The notes below the pieces were generated by a model. The model was not told the origin of the DNA. It did no database searches and saw only the letters and a list, made by a program, of their open reading frames with translations. The position numbers were made by a program, and so were the translations under genes. A DNA stretch of 64,000 nucleotides from Skermanella sp. TT6 (GTDB lineage Bacteria > Pseudomonadota > Alphaproteobacteria > Azospirillales > Azospirillaceae). The stretch spans positions 3,197,501 through 3,261,500 of the forward strand of contig NZ_CP067420.1 in assembly GCF_016653635.2 (NCBI RefSeq). Reading direction: 5' to 3'. This document shows positions 10,616 through 18,446 of the stretch, in pieces. Positions within the stretch are counted from its first letter, which is position 1. Each line of letters starts with the position of its first letter.

Positions 10616-11878
10616 ATGAGTGAGATGTTCGACTGGTATGTCGGCATCGACTGGGCGAGCGAGGTTCATCAGGTCTGCCTGGTCGATGATCGTGGCGTGG
10701 TACGCGGGGAGCGCGCGGTGCGCCACAGTGGCGAGGAACTGGCCGGTCTGGCGGCTTGGCTGATCGAGACCACGGGCGCCGCTCCGGAACGCATCGGCAT
10801 TGGCATCGAACTGCCCCACGGTCCGGTCGTGGAGAGCCTGATGGAACGCGGCTTCGCGGTGCACGCCATCAATCCCAAGCAACTCGACCGCTTCCGGGAC
10901 CGATTTTCAGTTTCCGGAGCCAAGGACGACCGGCGCGATGCCCGGGTGTTGGGCGACAGCCTGCGCACCGATACCCGCTGCTTCCGGCGCCTGAGGCGGG
11001 ATGAGCCCAGAATGATCGAACTGCGCGAACGGCTGCGCATGACCGAGGAGTGTAAGCACGAGCGCGTTCGCCTGACCAATCGGATGCGCGAGCAGCTCTG
11101 GCGCTATTACCCGCAGATTCTGGACCTATCCGACGATCTGTCGGCGGCATGGTTGCTGGATCTTTGGGCGCTGGCGCCAACGCCGGCCAAGGCGCGCCGG
11201 GTGCGCGAGAGCACGATCGCCAAGCTGCTGAGGAAGCATCGGATTCGCCGGCTCGACGCCGCCGAAGTGGTGCGACGCCTGCGTCGTCCGGCGCTGACGG
11301 TGGCGTCCGGCACGGTCGAGGCGGCGAGCGCCCATGTCGGCGCTTTGCGCGACCGGCTGCGCCTCGTCAACCGCCAGATCTCGGCGGCCGAGCGGCGGGT
11401 CGACCAGATCCTGACCGAGTTGGCGGCCTCTCCAGAGGAACCGGAGGCGGTGCCGGGGCAGCCGCCACAGCAGAGCGACGTGACGATCCTGCGCTCCTTG
11501 CCGGGGGTTGGGAGGATCGTCTGCGCCACTCTGCTGGTCGAGGCCGGCGAGCCCCTGAAGGCGGGTGACCATCAAGCCCTGCGGGCGCTGGCCGGCGTGG
11601 CGCCGGTGACCCGGCGTAGTGGCAAGAGTTGCATCGTGCTGATGCGTCAGGCCTGTTGCCAGCGTCTGCGCGACGCAGTCTATCATTGGAGCCGTGTCGC
11701 GGTCCAATGCGACGCCACCTGCAAGGTGCGCTATCAAGCCCTGCGCAAAGCCGGCCACAGTCATGGCCGGGCGTTGCGCACGGTCGGCGACCGGCTGCTG
11801 GAAACCGCTTGCGCCATGTTGCGTGGCCGCGGCTTGTACGACCCGCAACGCGCCGGGCGGACACGCCAAGCCGCCTGA
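10616..11878 (+). CDS. IS110-family transposase (DEDD recombinase)
   Basis: The 420-residue protein has the N-terminal RuvC-like DEDD domain (D12 in YVGIDW, E65 in IGIELPHG, D105/D108 in KDDRRDAR). A helical middle follows, then the C-terminal Transposase_20 domain with SLPGVGRIVCATLL and ALAGVAPVTRRSGKS. The serine near residue 335 sits where the catalytic serine of this family lies. Recombinases of this type act with an element-encoded guide RNA that pairs with donor and target DNA. The reading frame is intact and full length, so the copy may be active. The ATG at 10616 follows a GGGAGCCC sequence. A structured noncoding segment directly downstream is described separately. Confidence 0.95.
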   Translation: MSEMFDWYVGIDWASEVHQVCLVDDRGVVRGERAVRHSGEELAGLAAWLIETTGAAPERIGIGIELPHGPVVESLMERGFAVHAINPKQLDRFRDRFSVSGAKDDRRDARVLGDSLRTDTRCFRRLRRDEPRMIELRERLRMTEECKHERVRLTNRMREQLWRYYPQILDLSDDLSAAWLLDLWALAPTPAKARRVRESTIAKLLRKHRIRRLDAAEVVRRLRRPALTVASGTVEAASAHVGALRDRLRLVNRQISAAERRVDQILTELAASPEEPEAVPGQPPQQSDVTILRSLPGVGRIVCATLLVEAGEPLKAGDHQALRALAGVAPVTRRSGKSCIVLMRQACCQRLRDAVYHWSRVAVQCDATCKVRYQALRKAGHSHGRALRTVGDRLLETACAMLRGRGLYDPQRAGRTRQAA

Positions 11879-11904
11879 AGCAAGCCTCTGAAACTGGGCG
11901 GAGG

Positions 11905-12055
11905 TGATACTGTCCCTTACATCCGATGGAGGCGGCGCTTCCGGCGGAACGGCACGAGTCAAGCCCGTGCCGCCATCGGCGGTGACCCGCAGGGTCAGGC
12001 TTGACGCGTGTCGGGCCGTCGGGAACCATAATCATCGGACGTAAGGGGCACCCCC
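11905..12055 (+). ncRNA. candidate IS110/IS1111 bridge RNA in the element's 3' end
   Basis: The segment behind the transposase stop can fold extensively. An outer stem pairs 11914-11928 with 12033-12047 at 14 of 15 positions. An inner stem pairs 11954-11965 with 11998-12009 at 11 of 12. Short hairpins lie between (GGCACG/CGTGCC at 11951-11971, TGACCC-GCA-GGGTCA at 11983-11997), some mutually exclusive. IS1111-type elements are known to encode their guide (bridge) RNA downstream of the recombinase gene. Size, position and fold fit, but no transcript evidence or promoter is visible and the loops have not been matched to the ends. Confidence 0.5.
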
Positions 12056-12248
12056 AGACACTACTCGGATCATTGACAAGCGGTGGGGAGTCCCCCCCCG
12101 AAGACAGCGGCCGCGCCGAGAAGGAGCAGCGAAGCATTTATCATTATCGTTCACGAAGCGGCGGTTGCTCGCGTCACGATAAGGAAAATTCGGTTAGGAA
12201 AAGTTTTCAGATCGGGGCTGCGACATCAACGCGCGGAAGCTTCGTATT

Positions 12249-12959
12249 CTAACAATGTGTCGCGTCATGGCGGGTGCGGGCAACCCTGGCCGGCACGGCG
12301 AGCCGCCACAATCCGGCGCGCGCTATCCCGACGACGCGCAATCCCGCCGGAAGCGTGACCTGGTAGCCGATGTGGTGGTGGCCATGGATGATCGTCCGGG
12401 CGCCCATCGAGCGGGCGAGCTCGTCCAGCACGGCGAACCCGTGCCTGTGGCTGCTGGGCGCTTCATGGCACACCAGCACGTCGGCGCGCTGGGCCTTGAG
12501 CTTCTGGTAATCCTCCCACCAGATCGACACCCGTTGCGCCAGGGGAAGCCCGCCCCTCCAGCGGTGGCCCGCCGGCAGGGAATCCAGGTAGGAGTCGCGG
12601 CTTGGGTAGCGCGGCGTCCCGTCGCCTTCCGACGGATGCCAGATGCGCCCGCGGAACACGCCTCCCAGGCCGGCGACGCGAAGGCCGGGGGCCAGTTCGA
12701 CCACCTGCCCATGCAGGTTGAAGTCCGCCAGACCGCTGTCGAAGAGATTGCTGTACCAGTGGACCCGGTCGCCGTCGTGGTTGCCGGGGATCCACCAGAC
12801 CGGAACCCCCGCCGCCACGACCGGAGCCAGCACCTCTTCCAGCGGCTGCTCCAGATCATGGTCGCCGACGATCACCACCGCCTTCGGGCGCTTGACGGCT
12901 ACGGCCCGGATGATCTGCGAGAAGCTGCCGTGGGGATCGCCACAGAACAGGATCGTCAT
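12249..12959 (-). CDS. calcineurin-like metallophosphoesterase
   Basis: This is a soluble protein of about 236 residues with the dinuclear-metal motifs of the family in order: GDPHG near the N-terminus, VGDHD, PGNHDGD, CHEA and GHHHIGY. These residues bind two metal ions and cleave a phosphoester; the natural substrate cannot be inferred. The open frame extends 48 codons further upstream, but that part is low-quality Arg/Pro-rich sequence, and the ATG at 12957-12959 directly precedes the first core strand (MTILFCGD), so I used it. Upstream ribosome-site bases are weak. No operon partner is apparent, and the IS110 element lies just beyond its 3' end. Confidence 0.85.
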   Translation of the reverse strand: MTILFCGDPHGSFSQIIRAVAVKRPKAVVIVGDHDLEQPLEEVLAPVVAAGVPVWWIPGNHDGDRVHWYSNLFDSGLADFNLHGQVVELAPGLRVAGLGGVFRGRIWHPSEGDGTPRYPSRDSYLDSLPAGHRWRGGLPLAQRVSIWWEDYQKLKAQRADVLVCHEAPSSHRHGFAVLDELARSMGARTIIHGHHHIGYQVTLPAGLRVVGIARAGLWRLAVPARVARTRHDATHC

Positions 12960-13208
12960 GGCGTACCCCGTCGAGCGGCCTGTCGGCGCAGGTCGGGTAC
13001 GCGCATCTATCCTCCTCCCCACGGACCTCTGCGCCCGATCCGGCCCCGCTTCCTGGTGAAGGCTCCGGGCCCGCGACCGGAAAGGCCGCTTCGGCGCATC
13101 CACAGCTTCGTTATTAGTGTAAAGTGCTCCGCTTTCTCACGAAACCCGAAAAGTTGGGTATTTCGCCTCGATGCGCGCCGGCCCTTCCCGAGGAAGGCCC
13201 GGCCCCGG

Positions 13209-14081
13209 TCACCCGCCCGGCGGAACGGTCAGCAGGTAGGCCGCGATGGCTTCCCGGTCCTCGGCGGTCAGCTTGGAGGTACTGTTCTCCACCACCTCGT
13301 TCATGCCGCCGCCGACGAAGTCGCCGTCGGGCATCATGCCGATCTCCAGCAGGAAGGCGATCTCTCCGGGCGACCATTTGCCGATGCCGTTCTCGGGATC
13401 GGACGTGATGTTCGGCACCGGCTTGCCTTCCGGACCGTCGGCCGTGCCGGCGAGCATCCGGCCGTGGTCGACGGCGCCCATGAAGTTGCGCGGGCTATGG
13501 CATTCGCCGCAGTGCCCCGCCGCCTGGACGAGATAGCGCCCGCGCTCCCATCGCGCATCGCGGCCGGCTTCGGGCGGCAGGCCGCCGCGGTCCAGGAAGA
13601 GGGCCTGCCAGGCCGGCAGCAGGAAACGCCAGCCGAAGGGAGGCGAAACGTCGTGGGGCCGGTTCGGCTTCGAGACGGCCGGCTGGGCATCCAGGTAGGC
13701 CTTGAGGTCGTGCAGGTCCTGGTCGGTCAGGTGGGTGAACGAGGTATAGGGAAAAACCGGGAAATAGGCCGTGCCGTCCGGCGAGCGGCCCTCGCGCAGC
13801 GCGCGGACGAAATCCTCGTCGGTCCAGCCGCCGATCCCGGTCTCCGGGTCGGGGGTTATGTTCGGCCCGTAGAAGGTGCCGAACGGGGTCTTCAGGGCCC
13901 GCCCGCCGGCCAGCCGGGGGGCTTCCTTGGATTCGGTGTGGCAGCCCAGGCAGCCGGCGGCGTTGAAGATGTACTCGCCGCGCTTGACCGGATCGTCCCC
14001 GGCCGTCTGGGCCATCGAGGGGGCGGCGCCGCCGGCCACGAGGGCCAGCGGCACGCCCAGGCGTAGAAGCCAGGAAGCCAC
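13209..14081 (-). CDS. periplasmic diheme cytochrome c
   Basis: The protein of about 290 residues starts with a signal peptide (ASWLLRLGVPLALVAGG, cleavage near AQTAG). It contains two c-type heme sites, CLGCH and CGECH, each followed by a distal methionine candidate, arranged as two similar cytochrome domains (NITPDPETGIGGWT and NITSDPENGIGKWS are the repeated segment). This pattern matches the diheme cytochrome subunits that accept electrons from periplasmic dehydrogenases such as alcohol or gluconate dehydrogenases, but no dehydrogenase gene is adjacent. The only sensible start is the GTG at 14079-14081, two bases after the stop of the cytochrome c' gene, so the two form an operon. A hairpin-prone GC stretch (13178-13206) follows the gene. 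Confidence 0.88.
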   Translation of the reverse strand: MASWLLRLGVPLALVAGGAAPSMAQTAGDDPVKRGEYIFNAAGCLGCHTESKEAPRLAGGRALKTPFGTFYGPNITPDPETGIGGWTDEDFVRALREGRSPDGTAYFPVFPYTSFTHLTDQDLHDLKAYLDAQPAVSKPNRPHDVSPPFGWRFLLPAWQALFLDRGGLPPEAGRDARWERGRYLVQAAGHCGECHSPRNFMGAVDHGRMLAGTADGPEGKPVPNITSDPENGIGKWSPGEIAFLLEIGMMPDGDFVGGGMNEVVENSTSKLTAEDREAIAAYLLTVPPGG

Positions 14082-14083
14082 GC

Positions 14084-14599
14084 TCAGTTTTTCTTCTGGC
14101 GGAAGTCGTCGTGGCAGCCGCCGCAGGATTGCCCGACCTGTGCGAACTGCCGGGCGATCGCCGCGCGGTCGCCCCCCTCGGCGGCGGACGACAACTCGTC
14201 GCCGGCGGTCACCAGCCGGGCGGCGGCCTGCTCGAACTTCGGCCACTGCTGCCAGATCTCGGGCTTGGCCTCGCTGCCCTCGATCCGTCCGATGCCGGTG
14301 TCTGCGGGGAACAGGCTGGGGGCGATCTTCTGAGAAGCCTGCCGGATCGCGGCGGCGCCCTCGCGTACCCCCTCGACCGTGCCGCCCTCGTTCTTGACGT
14401 AGGCGGAGATCTTCTTCATCGCGTCGCCCATGGATTTCATGGCCGATTCACGCTCCTTGACCACGGCGGCCGGGTCGGCGGACACCGGCCGCTGGGATTG
14501 GGCACCGACCTGGCCGATGGCGGCGACGAGGATTCCTGCCGAAGCGACGCAGATCACGGCATTTCGGACGATGCCTTGTCTCTGACTGATCTTGCTCAA
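14084..14599 (-). CDS. cytochrome c' (c-prime) family protein
   Basis: The protein of about 171 residues has an N-terminal signal peptide (GIVRNAVICVASAGILVAA, cleavage near GAQSQ), a mainly helical body and one heme site at the extreme C-terminus (SCGGCHDDFRQKK). A C-terminal CxxCH in a four-helix body is the signature of cytochrome c', periplasmic proteins that bind NO or serve in electron transfer. I chose a TTG start at 14597-14599 because AAGGAGA lies six bases upstream; longer starts would place extra residues before the signal peptide. It is followed two bases later by the diheme cytochrome gene, so the pair is probably co-transcribed and functions together in the periplasm. Confidence 0.82.
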   Translation of the reverse strand: MSKISQRQGIVRNAVICVASAGILVAAIGQVGAQSQRPVSADPAAVVKERESAMKSMGDAMKKISAYVKNEGGTVEGVREGAAAIRQASQKIAPSLFPADTGIGRIEGSEAKPEIWQQWPKFEQAAARLVTAGDELSSAAEGGDRAAIARQFAQVGQSCGGCHDDFRQKKN

Positions 14600-14691
14600 C
14601 GCAACTCTCCTTCCGCTGATGACCAGGGAAGTAGACTCGAAACGCCGGCTCTCCACCCCGAGCCAGAGGGATTAACCCTTTGGGAGCGCCG

Positions 14692-16863
14692 TCAGGCGTT
14701 GGCCGCCCGTCCGGTTTTCCGCTCCTGGAGCCCAAGCGCCGCCTGGACTCGGTCGAGGCGCGCCTGCGCCTTGGCGGACAGGGCGCCCTGGGCCCCGGAG
14801 ATGCGCCGGACGGCGTCCAGGACGCGCTCGCGGCCCTCGCTGTCGGGAACGAGGCCGGGAAGGGCGCGAATCGCGCGCTCCTCGTCGATCTGGAGGATGG
14901 CGGCCTGGACGCGAACGCAGTCCTTCACCTGGGCGACGCTCACCTTCCCGGCTTCCGGCCGCTCGTCGCGGATCCGCTCCATCATCCGGAAGGTGCGTTC
15001 GTCCACCATGCGGCGGTCCTCGCGGAAGACATAAAGCAGGGAGCGCATCAGCGCCTCCAGCCGACCGCCCTCCTCTATCCGGGTCGCCAGCAATGCCATC
15101 CGGGCCTTGGCCAGCTCGGCGCGCAGCTCGGCGTCGCCCCGGCGGCGGACATGCCGCGCGCCCTCGGCGCGCAGGCCGACGGCCGCCTCGACCAGGGGCG
15201 CCCCGTAGATCGCCTTGAACATCCGCTCGTAGCCGATGTCGCGGGCCTTCCGGTACTCCTCCAGCGCCTGGACGATGCCGTCCGACATCCGCCGCTCCGC
15301 CTCCGCGAAGGGATTGCCGGGAGCGGCCGGCCGCCGGTCCCGCCGGATCGCCTCGGCCAGGGGCTCCAGCGGCCTCATGAAGGGATTGAAGTCCGAGGCC
15401 ATCAGGCGTTCGAGTCGCGCCGGATGCATCAGCCGCAGCCAGCGGGCCGTCGCCTCGTTTACGAAGGGAGTGATCCAGGGGCGGGCGAAAGTCTCGTACA
15501 GGCCCTCGTTGACCTGGGAGACGCGGGCGACGGTCTCGAACCGCAGCTCGTCTTCCCGCGTGTCGTCCAGCTCGAGGATGTCTTCGATCTCGCGCGGTTC
15601 GAACCGCATGACGTAGCGGTCCGGGATCAGGTCGGCGTTGGGCAGGTCCGGCCGCTTGTCGTCGATGATCAGCTCGTAAAGGCCGGGCGGCAGGATGTCG
15701 ATGAAGTCCAGGCCGCCGATGAACTCGGAGGTTTGCTTCTGCGCGACCCTGGCCGACACGAAGATGCCGAGATGGCCGATGTCCTCGTGCAGGGTATAGA
15801 CGATGACCTGCTCGTTCGTGCGGATCTCCTCCGCGCTGTCGTAGACGTCGGCGATCCAGTTCAGGGCCTGCTGGGGCGGCGTGATGTTGTCGCCCCACGA
15901 GGCGAAGATCACGATGGGCGAGCGGATGTTGCGCAGGTCGATCGTCTTGCCGCCCTCGGACGTGACGATCTCGCCCCGCGCCAGCTTGTTGCCGATGAAC
16001 AGGCCGTTGACGATGGCGAGGATCTCCTCCTGGTTCATCAGGAAGATGCCGCCCCACCAGCGCTCGAACTCCAGGAACCGCTCCTCCTCGGTATCGATCC
16101 TGGAATAGAGGTTGTAGTACTTGGTCCAGTAGGTGTTCGCCGGGTTCAGGCTCTCGAAGTTCCGGACCAGGTTTGCGCCGTCGAAGCGGCCGTTGCCCAG
16201 GTCGCTGGCGAGCAGCGCCGCCCAGGATCCGCCGGTCAGCCCGCCGGTGTAGCGCATCGGGTTCGATCCCTCGACGCCCGCCCAGTAGGACAGCGGCGCC
16301 CCGGCGAGGATGATCGGCCCCATGATCTCCGGCCGGGCGGCGCTCAGGATGGCGACGGCCCAGCCGGCCTGGCAGTTGCCGTAGATGCAGGGCTTGTCGC
16401 TGTCGGGATGCAGGTCACGGACCGTCTCGACGAACAGGGCCTCGGCCCGCGCCACGTCCTCCAGCGTCTGGCCCGGCTCCGGTTCCGGGAAGAAGGTGAC
16501 GAAATAGCAGGGATGGCCGAAGCGGAGCGCGAATCCGACCTGGCTGTCCTCCTTGAAGCCGCCGATGCCCGGCCCGTGGCCCGCCCGGGGATCGACGATG
16601 ATGAACGGGCGCTTCGCCGGGTCGATCCGCTGCCCCGGCCTGGGCAGGATGCGGAGCAGGGCGTAGTTGGCCGGCCGGTCCAGGGTCCTGCCGTCCAGCA
16701 CCGTCTCGTGCTCGAAAGCCAGCAGCGGCGGCTTGCCCTGTTCGAAATGCTCGACCGCGATGTTGCCGCGCTTGCGCAGGACGTCCCAGAACAGGACCGA
16801 GCGCTGCGCGCTGTCGGTCACGTATTCGGCCCAGTTCCTGTAAAGCTCGGTGAAGATCGTCAT
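14692..16863 (-). CDS. DUF3141-family alpha/beta hydrolase
   Basis: The large cytosolic protein of about 723 residues has an N-terminal alpha/beta-hydrolase half and a long helical C-terminal half. A nucleophile elbow reads YGNCQAGWA (cysteine near residue 164), with candidate acid SWGDNITP (D325) and base HEDIGHLGIF (H364). A cysteine at the elbow is the arrangement seen in PHA synthases rather than in serine lipases, so a link to polyhydroxyalkanoate metabolism is plausible but unproven. The family is known as DUF3141 and its reaction is not established. The ATG at 16861-16863 (nine codons inside the longest frame) has AGGAG eight bases upstream. It has no close operon partner. Confidence 0.8.
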   Translation of the reverse strand: MTIFTELYRNWAEYVTDSAQRSVLFWDVLRKRGNIAVEHFEQGKPPLLAFEHETVLDGRTLDRPANYALLRILPRPGQRIDPAKRPFIIVDPRAGHGPGIGGFKEDSQVGFALRFGHPCYFVTFFPEPEPGQTLEDVARAEALFVETVRDLHPDSDKPCIYGNCQAGWAVAILSAARPEIMGPIILAGAPLSYWAGVEGSNPMRYTGGLTGGSWAALLASDLGNGRFDGANLVRNFESLNPANTYWTKYYNLYSRIDTEEERFLEFERWWGGIFLMNQEEILAIVNGLFIGNKLARGEIVTSEGGKTIDLRNIRSPIVIFASWGDNITPPQQALNWIADVYDSAEEIRTNEQVIVYTLHEDIGHLGIFVSARVAQKQTSEFIGGLDFIDILPPGLYELIIDDKRPDLPNADLIPDRYVMRFEPREIEDILELDDTREDELRFETVARVSQVNEGLYETFARPWITPFVNEATARWLRLMHPARLERLMASDFNPFMRPLEPLAEAIRRDRRPAAPGNPFAEAERRMSDGIVQALEEYRKARDIGYERMFKAIYGAPLVEAAVGLRAEGARHVRRRGDAELRAELAKARMALLATRIEEGGRLEALMRSLLYVFREDRRMVDERTFRMMERIRDERPEAGKVSVAQVKDCVRVQAAILQIDEERAIRALPGLVPDSEGRERVLDAVRRISGAQGALSAKAQARLDRVQAALGLQERKTGRAANA

Positions 16864-17031
16864 CGGCTCGCTCCTGGCGGCGGCCGGCACGGCCTGGGGC
16901 CGTCCGGCCGAGACTACTTTGAGGGAGGATGGAACGTTAATGGTTTGTTAGCCTTGTCGCTTCGCAGGAGTCAAGGGGCGTACCCCGTGACGGAACCGCC
17001 CCCGAGCGGATCGCACCGGTGCCATTTCGAT

Positions 17032-17048
17032 TAATTCAGACTGAATTA
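17032..17048. promoter_or_regulatory. candidate ROK-repressor operator
   Basis: TAATTCAG-A-CTGAATTA is a perfect 17-base palindrome in the otherwise GC-rich region before the ROK regulator gene. A TTGACA hexamer starts five bases after it at 17053. The position fits autoregulation by the ROK protein, but binding is an inference. Confidence 0.5.
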
Positions 17049-17130
17049 TTTATTGACAGGCCAGAGGGAGCATGCAAAAGTTAACTCAAGGTTAAGCGCT
17101 CAAGCGCGGCATTCGGGGAGGACGGTTGTG

Positions 17131-18384
17131 GTGACCAGCGCGTCGAATTCGACCCTTCAGGGTACGCCGTCGAACGGCAACCCCGCGACCGGCCAGGGCA
17201 GCAACTCGGTCAATATCCGCCTGTTCAACGAGCGCGTGATCCTGAACGCGCTGCGCCGCCTGGGCCAGGCCTCCAAGGCCGACCTGTCCCGCTATGTCAG
17301 CCTGACCAACAATACCGCCGGCGTGATCGTCAAGGAGCTGGAGGAGCGCAAGCTGATCCGCAGCGAGGGCAAGCGTTCCGGCGGCCGGGGCCAGCCGGCC
17401 ACCCTGCTCTCCCTCGATCCCGACGGGGCCTATGCCATCGGCGTCAAGTTCGGCCGCCGGTCGATCGATACGCTGCTGGTCGATTTCCGCGGCCACGTGC
17501 TGGACCGGCGGCACCACGAGCTGGATTTCCCGATGCCGGACGAGGCGGTCGGCCTGGCGCTGCACGACATCGCGGCGCTGCGCAAGGGCGTTCCGCAGGG
17601 CGCGTCCGCCCGGATGGCCGGCATCGGCATCGCGACCCCCTACGACATGGGAAGCTGGCGGCGGGAGCTGGACATCGCGTCCGAAGCCTACCGGGTCTGG
17701 AACGAGGTCGATATCTCGGCGCGCGTCGCCGCCGAGACCGGGTTGCCGGTCTTCCGGGAAAACGACGGCACGGCGGCGGCGGTCGCCGAGATGTTCCGCG
17801 GCCGGGGGCGCGAACTGGACAGCTTCGTCCATGTCTTCGTCGGCGCGGCGGTCGGCGGCGGCATCGTGCTGAACGGCGAATACTACCGGGGGGCGACCGG
17901 GTACGGCGGCGACATCGGCCTGATGCCGGTCGGGCGCTCCCGCCTCGCGACCGCGCCGGACCCGGTGCGCAGCCACGACATCCTGCTGACCCGCGCCTCG
18001 ATCAATTCGCTGATCCGCCATCTGCGCGGCAACGGCGTCGCGATCTCCAGCCGGAGCGAGGTCGAGGAGGCGTTCACCCGCCATCCCGGGCTGGTCGGGG
18101 AATGGCTGGAGGACTGCGCCGACGCCCTGGTGGTCCCGCTGCTCTCGGCGGCCCGGCTCCTGGACGTGGAGGCGATCGTCCTGGACGGCGACCTGCCGAA
18201 GTCGATCAAGGAGGACCTGCTGGAACGGCTGGTCCCGCTGCTGGACGCGGCGACGCCGGAAGCCCGCAAGCCGCCCCGGCTGCTGCTGGGGATGATCGGG
18301 CGGGAGGCTTCCGCCCTGGGTGCCGCGATCCTGCCGCTGCACCTGAACTTCAGCCCGAGCAGGGAAATCCTCGTCAACCAATAG
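17131..18384 (+). CDS. ROK-family transcriptional repressor of sugar catabolism
   Basis: The protein of about 417 residues has an N-terminal winged helix-turn-helix (about 25-90: [20 protein letters not shown], then [17 protein letters not shown]) fused to a ROK domain ([41 protein letters not shown]). The cysteine-rich zinc motif of ROK kinases is absent, consistent with a sensor/repressor rather than an enzyme. Members such as NagC, XylR and FrcR release DNA on binding a sugar. Tandem GTG codons at 17128 and 17131 follow GGGGAGG, and I used the second. It heads the plus-strand transporter and Entner-Doudoroff cluster, so it probably senses the transported sugar or its phosphate. A palindrome at 17032-17048 is a likely target. 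Confidence 0.88.
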   Translation: MTSASNSTLQGTPSNGNPATGQGSNSVNIRLFNERVILNALRRLGQASKADLSRYVSLTNNTAGVIVKELEERKLIRSEGKRSGGRGQPATLLSLDPDGAYAIGVKFGRRSIDTLLVDFRGHVLDRRHHELDFPMPDEAVGLALHDIAALRKGVPQGASARMAGIGIATPYDMGSWRRELDIASEAYRVWNEVDISARVAAETGLPVFRENDGTAAAVAEMFRGRGRELDSFVHVFVGAAVGGGIVLNGEYYRGATGYGGDIGLMPVGRSRLATAPDPVRSHDILLTRASINSLIRHLRGNGVAISSRSEVEEAFTRHPGLVGEWLEDCADALVVPLLSAARLLDVEAIVLDGDLPKSIKEDLLERLVPLLDAATPEARKPPRLLLGMIGREASALGAAILPLHLNFSPSREILVNQ

Positions 18385-18446
18385 GCCGGTCCCGTCCCCG
18401 TCGAGGGACCGGAACAACGGCGACCGTGACTTCACCGGAGGGAACC

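Larger units (their letters stand above)
10537..12092 (+). mobile_element. IS110-family insertion sequence (IS1111-like layout)
   Basis: The element holds one DEDD transposase gene and a noncoding 3' end of about 200 bases. The ends are not certain. A 10-base direct repeat, GTGGGGAGTC, occurs at 10537 and 12083 and would delimit about 1.55 kb, a normal size for the family. A partial inverted match (CTGGGGG...TGCCCC near 10493-10513 against GGGGCACCCCCAG near 12044-12056) gives another possible left end. IS110 elements lack classical terminal inverted repeats and make little or no target duplication, so boundaries need comparison with an empty site. It lies between the histidine kinase promoter region and the 3' side of a metallophosphoesterase gene. 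Confidence 0.65.

Noticed and set aside
10537-12092. The 10-base repeat read as a classical target-site duplication
   Set aside because: IS110 elements do not usually create duplications of this kind; shared core or target similarity is more likely.
13178-13206. GC-rich hairpin behind the diheme cytochrome gene considered as a terminator
   Set aside because: The stem has a mismatch and no T tract follows on the minus strand, so only hairpin potential is stated.
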